The notes: generated by a model from the sequence alone, not told the origin. 64,000 nucleotides of DNA from Siccirubricoccus phaeus (GCF_008360935.1 NZ_SRXO01000010.1:62001-126000); one strand, 5' to 3'; positions 1-8,826 are shown, counted from the stretch's first letter. Program-made: numbers and translations.

Positions 1-934
1 GGTCGCCATTCTCCGGGTCGTCGAGGAAATAGGTGAAGTCGTTGTAAAGCGAGAGGGTGGAGCGGATGGCATAGGCGCTGAGGCTGGTGGTGCCGTAGTC
101 GCCGGTGCCCGCCCAGCGGCCGGAGAGGCTGAAGCGTTCGGCCTTGCCGCCATCGGTTGGGCTCAGCGTGCCGAAGCGGTCGATCAGCCCGGCGGAGACG
201 GCACGGGCCGGCACCTGGTCCGTGGACCGCCAATGGCTGGTATAGGCCATGCCGGTCAGGCTGAAGCCGTCCTCCGCCGTGCCCTGGGTGAAGCGCAGCA
301 GCCCGTTGAGGCGGGCCAGCGCGTCGCCGCGCTGCCAGGGGCCGTCATAGGCAACGGCCTCCCCCGCCGCGGTCAGGGTGCCAGCGCCGAGCGGGGCGGA
401 GCCGGCGGCGAGGCCGCGCCAATAGCCGAAGCTGCCGACCGTGGCCTGCACCAAGGCACGGTCCAGCCGGTCCACCAGGCCGAGGTTCAGCGCGCCGGCG
501 GTGGCGAAATCGCCCTCATCCGCGAAGTAGGGGCCCTTGCGCACCCGCAGGCCGCCGAGGAGTTCCGGGATGATGAAATTGAGGTCGGCATAGCCCTGGC
601 CATGGCCATGGGTGCGCATGTTCACCGGCATGCCGTCCAGCGTGATGGCGAGGTCGGTGCCGTGATCCAGGTTGAAGCCGCGGAGGAAGTACTGGTTGGC
701 CTTACCCTCCCCGCTGTGCTGGGTGACGATGAGGCCGGGGGTGGCTTCCAGCACCTCGCCGATGCGGGCGATGGGGCGGGCGGCGAGTTCCTCCCGCGTC
801 AGCTCCCGCTCGCTGGCGGCGGCGGGGGCCTGGGCGGGGGCGGTCACCTCGATGGGTGGCAGGGTGGCGGTCTGGGCCAGGGCGGGGGCGCCGCCGCAAA
901 GGGTCAACACCCCAGCCCAGCCGAGTCCGCGCAT
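1..934 (-). CDS. TonB-dependent outer-membrane receptor, N-terminal part (runs off left edge)
   Basis: The reverse strand encodes 311 residues with an intact start and no stop inside the window. Residues 1-20 form a signal peptide ending in ALA-Q. A plug domain follows, with VTQHSGEGKANQYFLRGFNL (about residues 69-88), DLAITLDGMPVNMRTHGHGQ and a later RVRKGPYFADEGDFATAG stretch, all typical of TonB receptor plugs. The rest is the first part of the beta-barrel. The substrate cannot be read from this part, but the gene is divergent from nikR with 107 bases between the two starts, so nickel or a nickel chelate is a reasonable guess (inference). An ATG in another frame at 947 gives no receptor sequence and was not used. 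Confidence 0.88.
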   Translation of the reverse strand, partial: MRGLGWAGVLTLCGGAPALAQTATLPPIEVTAPAQAPAAASERELTREELAARPIARIGEVLEATPGLIVTQHSGEGKANQYFLRGFNLDHGTDLAITLDGMPVNMRTHGHGQGYADLNFIIPELLGGLRVRKGPYFADEGDFATAGALNLGLVDRLDRALVQATVGSFGYWRGLAAGSAPLGAGTLTAAGEAVAYDGPWQRGDALARLNGLLRFTQGTAEDGFSLTGMAYTSHWRSTDQVPARAVSAGLIDRFGTLSPTDGGKAERFSLSGRWAGTGDYGTTSLSAYAIRSTLSLYNDFTYFLDDPENGD

Positions 935-1041
935 GCCCGATCCTCATACGATTTCAGGGAAACATCACACGAGCATTGCGGGGACGCAATCCCCTGGGCA
1001 GGATGGCGGGGAGAGCAGGGGCAGGCCCTGGGGGGACCAGC
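935..1041. promoter_or_regulatory. Divergent promoter region between the TonB receptor and nikR
   Basis: These 107 bases separate two divergent starts and must carry the receptor promoter and probably the nikR promoter. It is less GC-rich than its surroundings. A TCATAC half-site (944-949), matching one arm of the E. coli NikR box, is present. No GTATGA partner lies 16 bases away, so a classical NikR box is not shown. A related TCACAC lies near 965. Confidence 0.4.
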
Positions 1042-1494
1042 ATGGAACGCATCACCATCACCATCGAGGAGGAACTGTTGGCGACGGTGGATGCGCTGGT
1101 GGCGCGGCATGGCTACGCCAGCCGGTCCGAGGCGATGCGCGACCTGCTGCGCCAGGCGGCGGCGCGGGAGGCGGCGCCGGAGACGCAATGCATCGCCACG
1201 CTGAGCTATGTGTACGACCATGCGGTGCGGGATCTGCCGCGGCGGCTGGCGCAGGCGCAGCACGCGCATCACGACCTCAGCATCGCCAGCATGCATGTGC
1301 ATCTGGACCACGACGCCTGCCTGGAGGTGGCGGTGCTGCGCGGCGCCTCCGGCGCGGTGCGGCGCTTCGCGGATGCGGTGACGAGCCAGCGCGGGGTGCG
1401 GCACCACGCGCTGCATCTGGTGCCGGCGCGGGTGGAGGAGGCGCGGCACGACCATGGGGCGGGGGCGCATCGGCATACGCATATTTCGGCGTGA
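1042..1494 (+). CDS. nikR: Nickel-responsive transcriptional regulator NikR
   Basis: This is a 150-residue protein of usual NikR length. Residues 1-45 form the ribbon-helix-helix DNA-binding domain (MERITITIEEELLATVDALV, then SRSEAMRDLLRQA). The C-terminal ACT-like domain carries the nickel site in the form SMHVHLDHDACLEVAVLRG, where the two histidines of HVH and the cysteine correspond to His87, His89 and Cys95 of E. coli NikR; the first histidine lies in YVYDHAVRDL or the HAHHD stretch. QRGVRHHALH matches the conserved end. The His-rich tail (RHDHGAGAHRHTH) is an extension that could bind metal. A G-rich Shine-Dalgarno sequence lies just upstream of the ATG. The protein probably represses the divergent TonB receptor when nickel is sufficient (inference). 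Confidence 0.93.
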   Translation: MERITITIEEELLATVDALVARHGYASRSEAMRDLLRQAAAREAAPETQCIATLSYVYDHAVRDLPRRLAQAQHAHHDLSIASMHVHLDHDACLEVAVLRGASGAVRRFADAVTSQRGVRHHALHLVPARVEEARHDHGAGAHRHTHISA

Positions 1495-1559
1495 GACTGC
1501 GCTTTTCATTCTCAAGGACGCCGTCGCGTGCGGGCGCGCTCAGCGCGCTCGACGGTGTC

Positions 1560-1581
1560 GAAGGCGCCGATGGGCGCCTTC
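1560..1581. terminator. Perfect hairpin between convergent nikR and the acyl-CoA ligase
   Basis: GAAGGCGCC (1560-1568) and GGCGCCTTC (1573-1581) form a perfect 9-bp stem with a GATG loop, between the 3' ends of two convergent genes. There is no T-run on either side, so this is a putative bidirectional hairpin terminator rather than a textbook one. A second small palindrome, GCGCGCT-C-AGCGCGC, lies shortly before it. Confidence 0.5.
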
Positions 1582-1600
1582 AATCCACGAAGCGGCAGCG

Positions 1601-3241
1601 CTACCCGATGACGCGATCCCTGTAGCTCTGCTTCAGCTCCGCCTTCCACAATTTGCCGGTGGCGGTATGCGGCAGGCTCTCCACGAACTCCACCGCATCC
1701 GGAATCCACCACTTCGCCACCTTGCCCTCATAGAAGGCGAGGATCTCCTCGGCACTCGGCGTCATGCCCGGCTTGGGCTGCACCAGCAGCAGCGGGCGTT
1801 CGTCCCATTTCCGGTGGCGCACGGGGATCACCGCCGCCTCCGCCACCGCCGGATGCCCCATGATGAGGTTCTCCAGCGTGATGGAGCTGATCCACTCCCC
1901 GCCCGACTTGATGACATCCTTCGCCCGATCGACGATCTCCATGCAGCCCAGCGCATCCACCGTCACCACGTCGCCGGTGCGGAACCAGCCATCCGCCGTA
2001 TGCGCCGGGTCGCCCGGGCGGTTGAAATAGGCGCTCGCCACCCAGGGGCCGCGCACTTCCAGCTCCCCGAAGGCGACGCCGTCATGCGGGATCTCCTGCC
2101 CATTGCCGTCGCGCACCCGGATCTCCACGCCGAACAGCGCCCGCCCCTGCTTCCGCGCGTAGTCGAGGAAGCGGTCCGCGTCCCAATCCGCATTCTCCGG
2201 CTTCCGCGCATTGGTGGTGCCGAGCGGGCTGGTCTCCGTCATCCCCCAGGCATGCAGGATGGAGACGCCGTATTCCTTCAGGAAGCCGGCATTGATCGCG
2301 GTCGGCAGCGCCGTGCCGCCCACCACCAGCCGCGGCGGCCGCGTGAAGCGGCGCGCGGGCTCCGCCCGCAGCCATTGCAGCAGCGCGGTCCAGATGGTCG
2401 GCACGCCGGCGGAGAAGGTCACGCCCTCCTCCTCGAACAGCCGGTGCAGGCTGGCAGGATCCAGCTTCATCCCCGGCAGCGCCAGGGAAGCCCCGGCCGC
2501 GGCGGCGGAATAGGGAATGCCCCAGCCATTCACATGGAACATCGGCACCACCGGCATCACCACATCCGTGGCGCCGATATTGAAGCAATCCCGCTGCAGC
2601 GTGCTGATGGCGTGCAGCACGGTGGAGCGGTGCGAATACAGCACCCCCTTCGGCTCCCCCGTGGTGCCGGAAGTGTAGCAGAGCGAGGACGCCGCCCGCT
2701 CATCCAGATCCGGCCAGGGGAAGTGCTCGGGCTCGCCGGCGATCAGCTCCTCCTGGCTCAGCACCTCGAAGCGCGCGCGCAGCGAGCACTCGGCGGGGAT
2801 CTGCGAGGCATCGCCCATGATGACGATGGTCTTGAGGCTCTCCGGCAGCTTGTCCGCCAGCGCTTCCGCCCCGGCGACCAGGGTAGGATCGACGAACAGA
2901 TGCGTGTCCGCCGCATCCGCCAGGATGTAGCCGATCTGCCCCGGGAAGAGCCGCGGATTGACCGTGTGCAGCACCGCCCCCATGCCGGAGACGCCGTAAT
3001 AGCATTCCAGATGGTGGTGCCCGTTCCAGGCCAGGGTGGCGATGCGCTCCCCCCGCTGCACGCCGCGCTTCGTCAGCGCATGGGCGAGCTGGGCGGCGCG
3101 GGCGGCGATCTGCGGCCAGGTGTGGCGGGCCAGGCTGCCATCCGCCCGGGCGGAGACGATCTTCGCCCCGCCATGGTGCCGCGCCGCATGCTCCAGCAGG
3201 GCGGAAATCAGCAGCGGGCGGTCCTGCATCAGCCCCAGCAT
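1601..3241 (-). CDS. AlkK-like medium-chain fatty-acid--CoA ligase
   Basis: This 546-residue ANL-superfamily enzyme activates a fatty acid with ATP to an acyl-AMP and transfers it to CoA. It has the P-loop [20 protein letters not shown] (about residues 172-191), the PMFHVNGWG segment, the [10 protein letters not shown] adenylate motif, the DGWFRTGD motif, the [15 protein letters not shown] hinge and a C-terminal TATGKLWK with the catalytic lysine. The start [20 protein letters not shown] and the total length match AlkK of Pseudomonas closely. A GGGAG Shine-Dalgarno lies about ten bases upstream of the ATG; upstream in-frame ATGs give no family sequence. The gene stands alone and faces nikR. 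Medium-chain preference is inferred from the AlkK likeness. Confidence 0.88.
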   Translation of the reverse strand: MLGLMQDRPLLISALLEHAARHHGGAKIVSARADGSLARHTWPQIAARAAQLAHALTKRGVQRGERIATLAWNGHHHLECYYGVSGMGAVLHTVNPRLFPGQIGYILADAADTHLFVDPTLVAGAEALADKLPESLKTIVIMGDASQIPAECSLRARFEVLSQEELIAGEPEHFPWPDLDERAASSLCYTSGTTGEPKGVLYSHRSTVLHAISTLQRDCFNIGATDVVMPVVPMFHVNGWGIPYSAAAAGASLALPGMKLDPASLHRLFEEEGVTFSAGVPTIWTALLQWLRAEPARRFTRPPRLVVGGTALPTAINAGFLKEYGVSILHAWGMTETSPLGTTNARKPENADWDADRFLDYARKQGRALFGVEIRVRDGNGQEIPHDGVAFGELEVRGPWVASAYFNRPGDPAHTADGWFRTGDVVTVDALGCMEIVDRAKDVIKSGGEWISSITLENLIMGHPAVAEAAVIPVRHRKWDERPLLLVQPKPGMTPSAEEILAFYEGKVAKWWIPDAVEFVESLPHTATGKLWKAELKQSYRDRVIG

Positions 3242-3536
3242 CTCGGTCGTCTCCCGGTTGTCTCGCCCGTGGCGGGCGTTGCCGCCAATATCGGGGCGGG
3301 ATGTGGGCCGCGGCAAGGGCGCGGTGACCCGGGTGCCGGAAGGGATGCGTGATGCGAGGACCACGCCCGGTGCCTGGCACGTCCTTGCCGCCACGGGCCG
3401 TGCGGAGCCTGCAACCCATGCCCGTCACCGCCGGCTGGCCCGGCCCTCCCGCACGGGGATTGCGCCGGGCAGGCAGATGCCGCGTCAGGCCCGGGCCTAA
3501 GGTCGGGCGGGGACCGGCGCGCCCTCTCGCGGCCTG

Positions 3537-4097
3537 TCAGGCTTCTTCGGCCAGCTTCGCCATGGCCGCGCGATAGGTGGCGTCGAACAGCGCCTCGAGC
3601 CCCGGGTTGCAGCCGCGCAGCCCCACCGCCACCCGCCCGGCCCAGCCCACATATTCCACCCGCCGCGCATGCTCCCAGGCCCGCGGCGGGCTGGCCATGA
3701 TGGCGCGGAGGTTGGAAATCTTGTCCGCCAGCTTGAGCTGCCGCGCCGCGGCGGATTTCTTCGCCGCCTGCCGCACCTGCAGCGCCTTGCGCACCTCCTT
3801 CGGCAGGCTCTTGTCGTCGGAGACCTCGGCGACGATGCCGGCCACCTCCTCGCCGAATTCGGCGGCGAGCGCCGCCAGGGTCACCGGCTCCGGGTCGTCG
3901 CTGCTGTCCTCCACCGTGTCATGCAGCAGGCCGGCGATCACCGCCACGTCCGGCGCCCCGTGCTCGGCCAGCAGCGCGGCCACTTCCAGCACATGGTTCA
4001 CATAGGGCTCCGCCGCCGCGCCCTTCCTGGTATGGGTGGCGTGGACCCTGGCGGCGAAGACGGCGGCGCGCAGCGTGGCGGCAAGGGGGGATTCCAT
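3537..4097 (-). CDS. HD-domain protein, Mesh1-like (p)ppGpp hydrolase
   Basis: This 186-residue protein corresponds to the stand-alone hydrolase half of RelA/SpoT proteins. Metal-binding and catalytic motifs are visible: HTRKG near residue 22, the histidine in YVNHVLEVA, the HD pair in AGLLHDTVEDS (about residues 57-67) and LKLADKISNLRAI (about 122-134). No synthetase or TGS/ACT domain is present, as in small alarmone hydrolases. Metal-dependent removal of the 3'-pyrophosphate from ppGpp is the expected reaction; other nucleotide substrates are possible for this family. It is monocistronic, with the A1 dispersed repeat directly upstream. The 295 bases between it and the ligase contain nothing I recognise. 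Confidence 0.85.
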   Translation of the reverse strand: MESPLAATLRAAVFAARVHATHTRKGAAAEPYVNHVLEVAALLAEHGAPDVAVIAGLLHDTVEDSSDDPEPVTLAALAAEFGEEVAGIVAEVSDDKSLPKEVRKALQVRQAAKKSAAARQLKLADKISNLRAIMASPPRAWEHARRVEYVGWAGRVAVGLRGCNPGLEALFDATYRAAMAKLAEEA

Positions 4098-4142
4098 GCG
4101 GCCGGCATTCTCCCCGGCGAGGTGTCCGGGGGGAAGGGGTAG

Positions 4143-4352
4143 CGGGCGGGGGCTTCGCGCCCGGCCCCAGCAGAGGGCGCTGCCCTCTGCACTCCCGCCG
4201 GGGCCAGGACCTGGCCCCGGACCCCGGTCTGAGTTTCAGACCCGAGGGTTCAACCTGCCGACTCCCACCGGGGTCCGGGGAGGGGTCCCCTCCCCGGCGG
4301 GGTCCAGGGGCAGCGCCCCTGGCGGGGGTTTGGGGGCGGAGCCCCCATCGCC
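4143..4352 (+). repeat. Dispersed palindromic repeat, family A, copy 1
   Basis: This fills most of the 323-base gap before the protease-like gene. It contains the family A landmarks: GACCCCGGT, a TTTCAGACCCGAGGGTTCAA segment, GCCGACTC, CGGGGTCCGGGG, an inverted GGCAGCGCC type arm and a final GGGGGCGGAGCCCCC hairpin. Similar blocks occur near 20.5-20.9, 28.7-28.9, 52.8-53.0, 57.2-57.4 and 60.4-60.5 kb. No coding potential is seen. Confidence 0.8.
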
Positions 4353-4420
4353 CCGCCCATCCGGGCAATGGCACCCCCCTCGCACCCGCCGCATCTCTCT
4401 CCCAAATGAGGAGCCGCACC

Positions 4421-5305
4421 ATGTCCGACCTCACCCCCTTCGCCGCCCTCTCCCGCCAGCTTGCCGCCTTCACCGCCGCCGCGGCGGCGCGCACCTGCCT
4501 GGTTCATGGGCGGGACGGCCGTGCCCGCGCCGGCCTCATCTGGGCCGAGGACCAGGTGGTGACGGCCGAGGAGGCGCTGGAGCGCGATGACGACCTGGCC
4601 GTCACCTTGCCGGATGGCCGCCAGGTCCCGGCCAGCCTCGCCGGCCGCGACCCGGGCACGGACCTCGCTTTGCTGCGCGCTGCCACCGGTGCCCCCGCCC
4701 CCCTGGACCTGGCCCCGGCGGAGGGGCTGGAGCCTGGCCATCTGGTGCTCGCCATCGGCCGCGGCGAATACGGCCCCGTCGCCGCCCGCGCCCTGGTGGC
4801 GGAGCTGGGCGGCCCCTGGCGCTCCCTCCGCGGCGGCCGGCTGGAACGCCGCATCCGCCTCGACATCAAGCTCGACCCCGCGGCCGAGGGCGGCGCGGTG
4901 CTGGACCATGAGGGGCGGCTGCTCGGCATGGCCGTCCCCGGCCCGCGCCGCCGCGCCCTGGTGGTGCCGGTGGAGACCATCAGCCGGGTCGTTCCGCTGC
5001 TCGCGGCGGAAGGCCGCATCGCCCGCGGCTATCTCGGCCTCGCCCTGCAGCCGGTGCGGCTGGAGGAGGCGCCCGGCCGCGGGTTGATCGCGGTCGGCGT
5101 CGATCCCCGCAGCCCGGCCGGGGAGGCGGGGATCCTGCTCGGCGACGTGCTGCTGGCCTGGGACGGCATGCCGCTTGCCTCGGTGCGGGAGATGCTGGCG
5201 CGGCTGGACCCGGAGAGCGTCGGCCGGACCGTGGTGCTGGACCTGCTGCGCGGCGGGCAGAAGCGCCAGGCGCGCGTCACCATCCGGGCGAGGGCCGCCG
5301 CATGA
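4421..5305 (+). CDS. HtrA/DegP-like protein with PDZ domain and lost catalytic residues
   Basis: This 294-residue protein has the fold order of HtrA-type serine proteases: a trypsin-like domain (about residues 20-195) and a PDZ domain (about 205-290, with RGYLGLALQPV and SPAGEAGILLGDVLLAWDG). The catalytic triad is not intact. The usual T-x-x-HVV segment reads VVTAEEAL, so the histidine is gone. The aspartate in DPGTDLALLR is kept. The G-N-S-G-G nucleophile loop reads PAAEGGAVLD, so the serine is gone. It is therefore probably a binding or sensing protein rather than a protease (inference). No signal peptide is seen, so a cytoplasmic location is likely. A GAGGAG Shine-Dalgarno seven bases upstream supports this ATG. 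Its TGA overlaps the next ATG. Confidence 0.85.
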   Translation: MSDLTPFAALSRQLAAFTAAAAARTCLVHGRDGRARAGLIWAEDQVVTAEEALERDDDLAVTLPDGRQVPASLAGRDPGTDLALLRAATGAPAPLDLAPAEGLEPGHLVLAIGRGEYGPVAARALVAELGGPWRSLRGGRLERRIRLDIKLDPAAEGGAVLDHEGRLLGMAVPGPRRRALVVPVETISRVVPLLAAEGRIARGYLGLALQPVRLEEAPGRGLIAVGVDPRSPAGEAGILLGDVLLAWDGMPLASVREMLARLDPESVGRTVVLDLLRGGQKRQARVTIRARAAA

Positions 5306-5898
5306 TCGCCACCCTGCAGGACCGGCCGCGGGCCACGCCGCGGCACCCCGCGGCGCCGCTGCGCGTGGCGCTGGACCCGCCGGACCCGGCGCTGGCCGCG
5401 CGCCTCGCAGGCCAGCCCGGGCTGCGGCTGGAGGAGGTGGACGCGGCCGCCGAGGCCGATGTGGTGCTGGCCGTCGCCGGCGCGGCCGGCGGGCCGCCGC
5501 GGCTGGTGCTGGCCGAGGGCGCCGCGGCCCTGGCCGCGCTGCGCGCCGGCGCCCAGGGGGTGGTGCCGCCGGAAGCCTCCGCCGCCACCATCGCCGCGGC
5601 GCTGCAGGCGGTGGCGCGCGGCCTCGCGGTGCTGCCGCCGGCGCTGCTGGCCAGCCGTCTCGGCGCCGCCCCACCCCTCGCCGGCCCGGCCGCGAAGGAG
5701 GCGGAGCTGACCCGGCGGGAGCGGGAGGTGCTGGAATTGCTGGCCGCCGGCGCATCCAACAAGGTGATCGCCCGGCATCTCGGCATGTCCTTCCACACCG
5801 CCAAGGCGCATGTGGCGGCGGTGCTGGCCAAGCTCGGCGCCGGCAGCCGGGCGGATGCGGTGGCGCGGGCGGCGCGGGCCGGGCTGGTGCTGCTATAA
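5302..5898 (+). CDS. LuxR-family regulator with degenerate receiver-like N-terminus
   Basis: This is a 198-residue protein. Residues about 135-198 form a LuxR/NarL helix-turn-helix (LTRREREVLELLAAGASNKV, then HLGMSFHTAKAHVAAVLAKL), with all the usual positions. Residues 20-115 have the length and pattern of a receiver domain, but the acidic pair after the first strand and the phosphoacceptor aspartate are missing (the third strand reads ADVVLAVAG). It looks like a pseudo-receiver that responds to something other than phosphorylation. The ATG overlaps the stop of the protease-like gene (ATGA), so the two are translationally coupled and probably act together. The downstream histidine kinase starts 214 bases later after an AT-rich promoter-like gap. 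Confidence 0.85.
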   Translation: MIATLQDRPRATPRHPAAPLRVALDPPDPALAARLAGQPGLRLEEVDAAAEADVVLAVAGAAGGPPRLVLAEGAAALAALRAGAQGVVPPEASAATIAAALQAVARGLAVLPPALLASRLGAAPPLAGPAAKEAELTRREREVLELLAAGASNKVIARHLGMSFHTAKAHVAAVLAKLGAGSRADAVARAARAGLVLL

Positions 5899-5984
5899 AT
5901 TTGTAAATAAATTAGTGCTGTCTCGGGTCGACCGGTGCGACATATTAACGACTTTCACCCGATCCGCCCGCGGATGAACGGCTT

Positions 5985-6008
5985 ATAGGGAATTAAACTT
6001 CCCGCTAT
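5985..6008. promoter_or_regulatory. Inverted repeat in the AT-rich region before the histidine kinase
   Basis: The 214-base gap 5899-6112 is much more AT-rich than the rest of the window, especially 5897-6010. It contains ATAGGGAA (5985-5992) facing TTCCC-g-CTAT (5999-6008), an imperfect inverted repeat of about nine pairs with a six-base TTAAAC centre. Its place suggests an operator or promoter element for the kinase-grpE-dnaK run. No regulator is assigned. Confidence 0.35.
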
Positions 6009-6112
6009 CTTCCAGCGAATGTGAGAATTCGCCGGGAACCGTCGCGATAACGTAAGGCATTCCGTGGCGAACACGATGGCTTTCGGCCCGCGATCCGGTT
6101 TACGCAAATCCT

Positions 6113-8116
6113 ATGCCGATGCAGAACGCCCAACCTGCCGATCCGAGGCGGTGGCGGCAGGGGGCCAGGGAGCTCCTCGCCGGGAAGGGCGCATTCTGGC
6201 CGCTGCGGGTGGCCGCGGTGGCGCTGCCCCTGCTGGCCTTCGCCCTCGCCACCGGCCAGAGCTGGCGGCGGGTGCAGACGGAAGCGGCGGCCGAGCTGGT
6301 CCGCCGGGTGGAATTGCTGCAGGAACATGCCCGCCGTGCCTTCGAGACCCAGGATGCGCTGCTCGCCGCGCTGCAATGGCAGATCCGGGGCATGCCCTGG
6401 CCGCAGATCCTGGCGGACGCGCCGCTGGCGGAGATGCTTGCCTATCTGGTGCGCAGCACGCCGGGCACCGGCAATCTCGGCCTGGCGGCGCCGGACGGCC
6501 AGGCGGCGCTGCAGGGCAACCCGCCCGGCCCGGCCCGGCCGGTGGGCCTGGCGGGGCGAGCCTTCCTGCTGCGGCAGCGGGGGCCGGCGCCCGGCCCCTA
6601 TGTCTCTCCGCCCATGGCCGGCCCCGCCGGCGGGCGGCCCTTCTTCCATTACAGCCGGCCGCGCCGGGATGCCGATGGACGGCCGGATGGCGGGGCGCTG
6701 TGGACCAGCTTCCGCCCGGCGGATTTCACCGCCGTCTATGCCCGGCTGGTCGGCGCGGCGGGGGATGAGGTGGCGCTGCTGCGGCGGGAGGACGGCGCGC
6801 TGCTGGCCAGCTACCCGTCGCAGCCCGCGGCGGCCGATGCCGCGGCGCCGCCCACCCTGCACGCCGCGGACGGCCTTGCCGCCGCGCTGGCGGCCGCCGG
6901 GCCGGTGGAGGGGCCCTCGCCCTTCGACGGCCGCACCCGGCGCTACCTGGTCCGCCATCTGCCGGACCATCCGGTCTCCGTGGTCTATGGCCAGAACCCC
7001 GAGGGGCCGCGCGCCCTGTGGCGGCGGGAAGCGCTGAACAGCGGCATGATCGCCGCCACCGCCATGCTGCTGCTGCTCTGGCTGACCGCGGTGGCGCAGC
7101 GCCGCGCCCGCGGGGAGGCGGTGGCGCTGCAGCGCGGCCAGGCGGAGGCGGAGCGGCGGGCGGAGGCGGAGGCGGCGCTGCGCCAGACCCAGCGGCTGGA
7201 AGCGCTGGGCCAGATCGCCGCCGGCGTGGCGCATGATTTCCGCAACACCGTGCAGGCGGTGCGGGCCGGCGCCCGGTTGGCCCGCAAATCGCTGGAAGCC
7301 GGAGATACCCGCCGCGCCGCCGAGCTGCTGGAGATGGTGGCGACGGCGGCCGGGCGCGGCGCCCTGCTGACCGACCGCATGCTGCGCATGGCCCGCCGCG
7401 GCGCCCAGCCCCGCAACGCCCCGGCGGTGCTGGAGCCGGAGGCGGCGCTGCGCGCCGCGGTGGAGCTGCTGCGCCGCACCCTGCCGGCCGGCTACCCGGT
7501 GACGCTGGAGGTGGACCGGCGCGACCTGCCGCCGCGCGTGGTGGGCGACCCGGCGGAGCTGGAGGCGGCGCTGCTCAACCTGGCGCTGAATGCGCGGGAT
7601 GCCATGCCGAGGGGCGGCCCCATCCGGGTGCGGCTGGAAGGCGTGCCGCCCGGGGCGCCGCCGCCGCTCGGCTTCGGCGCCAGCCAGGCCCAGGCGCGGA
7701 TCAGCATGGCGGATAGCGGCATCGGCATGGACCCGGCCACCCTGGCCCGGGCGGCGGAGCCCTTCTTCACCACCAAGCAGGGCCATGGCACCGGGCTCGG
7801 CCTGGCTTCCGTCCGCGCCTTCGCCCACGGCGCCGGCGGGGCCATGCAGGTGACGAGCGAGGGGCCGGGCCGCGGCTGCACCATCCTGCTCTGGCTGCCG
7901 GCGGCGCCGGGCGGCGGCGGGGAGCTGGCCCGGGTCTGGACCGCCGCCGGCCTGGGGCTGCGGCCGGGGTGGGAGGCGGCACGGCCGGCCGGCCTGCCCA
8001 CGGGCTGCACGGCCCTGGCACCAGGGAGGGCATCGGGGGGCGGTTGCCCTGGCCCCTGGCAAAGACTACCTGAGGCCGGGACTGCGGCCCGGACGACCGG
8101 GCCGGCTGCCCCATAG
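6113..8116 (+). CDS. Membrane sensor histidine kinase
   Basis: This 667-residue kinase has a transmembrane helix at about residues 27-46, a periplasmic sensor region (about 47-305), and a second helix at about 306-325 (SGMIAATAMLLLLWLTAVAQ). A short coiled coil rich in Ala, Glu and Arg leads into the kinase core. The H-box is GQIAAGVAHDFRNTVQAVRA, with the phosphoacceptor His followed by Asp. The N-box is LNLALNARDAMP, G1 is ADSGIGMD, the F-box is EPFFTTK and G2 is GTGLGLASVR. The last 80 residues are low in complexity. There is no receiver domain. The start could be the ATG at 6113 or 6119; neither has a strong Shine-Dalgarno. grpE begins only 26 bases after the stop, which suggests co-transcription. 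The partner could be the regulator just upstream, but that lacks a phosphorylatable aspartate. Confidence 0.9.
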   Translation: MPMQNAQPADPRRWRQGARELLAGKGAFWPLRVAAVALPLLAFALATGQSWRRVQTEAAAELVRRVELLQEHARRAFETQDALLAALQWQIRGMPWPQILADAPLAEMLAYLVRSTPGTGNLGLAAPDGQAALQGNPPGPARPVGLAGRAFLLRQRGPAPGPYVSPPMAGPAGGRPFFHYSRPRRDADGRPDGGALWTSFRPADFTAVYARLVGAAGDEVALLRREDGALLASYPSQPAAADAAAPPTLHAADGLAAALAAAGPVEGPSPFDGRTRRYLVRHLPDHPVSVVYGQNPEGPRALWRREALNSGMIAATAMLLLLWLTAVAQRRARGEAVALQRGQAEAERRAEAEAALRQTQRLEALGQIAAGVAHDFRNTVQAVRAGARLARKSLEAGDTRRAAELLEMVATAAGRGALLTDRMLRMARRGAQPRNAPAVLEPEAALRAAVELLRRTLPAGYPVTLEVDRRDLPPRVVGDPAELEAALLNLALNARDAMPRGGPIRVRLEGVPPGAPPPLGFGASQAQARISMADSGIGMDPATLARAAEPFFTTKQGHGTGLGLASVRAFAHGAGGAMQVTSEGPGRGCTILLWLPAAPGGGGELARVWTAAGLGLRPGWEAARPAGLPTGCTALAPGRASGGGCPGPWQRLPEAGTAARTTGPAAP

Positions 8117-8142
8117 CCCTTAGCGCCTTCGCAAAGAGATCA

Positions 8143-8748
8143 ATGAGCGACCCTGCCGAGAAGCTGCCCGACCCGTCCCAGACGGGCGCCCCCGAGACCG
8201 ACCAGGCCCCGCAGGACCAGGCCCCGCGGGACCGGGCGCCTGGCGCGGCCGGCCCCGCCACGGAGGACCGCCTGGCCGCGCTGGAGGCCGAGCTGTCCCA
8301 GATGCGGGACCGCTGGCTGCGCTCCGAGGCGGAGATGCAGAACCTGCGCAGCCGCACCCAGCGGGAGGTGCAGGATGCCCGCCAATACGCCATCCAGAAA
8401 TTCGCCGGCGATGTGGTGGAGGCCGCACAGAATCTCCGCCGCGGCCTGGAAGCCCTGCCCGCGCCGCGGGAGGGCGAGCCGGAGCTGCTGACCAAGCTGC
8501 GCGAGGGGTTCGAGGGGGTGGAGCGCAGCTTCCTCGGCATCCTCGAGCGCCATGGGATCGCCCGGCAGGACGCCCAGGGCCAGCCCTTCGACCCGGAGCT
8601 GCACCAGGCGATGGCGGAGCAGCCGGCGCCCGAGGGCGTCGCCCCCGGCACGGTGCTGCAGGCCTGGACCCCGGCCTGGACGCTGAACGGGCGGCTGCTG
8701 AAGCCGGCCATGGTGGTGGTCGCGGCGGGGGGCGCGCAGAAGGGTTAG
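8143..8748 (+). CDS. grpE: Nucleotide exchange factor GrpE
   Basis: This 201-residue protein is the co-chaperone that promotes ADP release from DnaK. It has an acidic, proline-rich N-terminal arm (about residues 1-45), a long coiled-coil helix (LAALEAELSQMRDRWLRSEA, then EMQNLRSRTQREVQDARQYA) and the C-terminal beta domain ending VAPGTVLQAWTPAWTLNGRL and LLKPAMVVV, which replaces the usual VLQxGYxLxDRLLRPAxVxV. The match is clear, although the beta-domain loop (QAWTPAWTLNG) departs from consensus. It lies between the histidine kinase and dnaK, and AGAGA upstream of the ATG may serve as Shine-Dalgarno. Confidence 0.94.
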   Translation: MSDPAEKLPDPSQTGAPETDQAPQDQAPRDRAPGAAGPATEDRLAALEAELSQMRDRWLRSEAEMQNLRSRTQREVQDARQYAIQKFAGDVVEAAQNLRRGLEALPAPREGEPELLTKLREGFEGVERSFLGILERHGIARQDAQGQPFDPELHQAMAEQPAPEGVAPGTVLQAWTPAWTLNGRLLKPAMVVVAAGGAQKG

Positions 8749-8826
8749 CCGCCCCGGGCGAGCCGAAGCCATGCCGGCCAGGCCCCGGCGGCCGCCCAAT
8801 TTTTCATCACACGGTGCCGATCCCCC

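Noticed and set aside
935-1041. A classical NikR operator (GTATGA-N16-TCATAC)
   Set aside because: Only one half-site (TCATAC at 944) is present; the partner at the required distance is absent.
1454-3352. A 632-residue plus-strand frame opposite the acyl-CoA ligase
   Set aside because: It is an antisense shadow of a gene with all ANL motifs; no family likeness.
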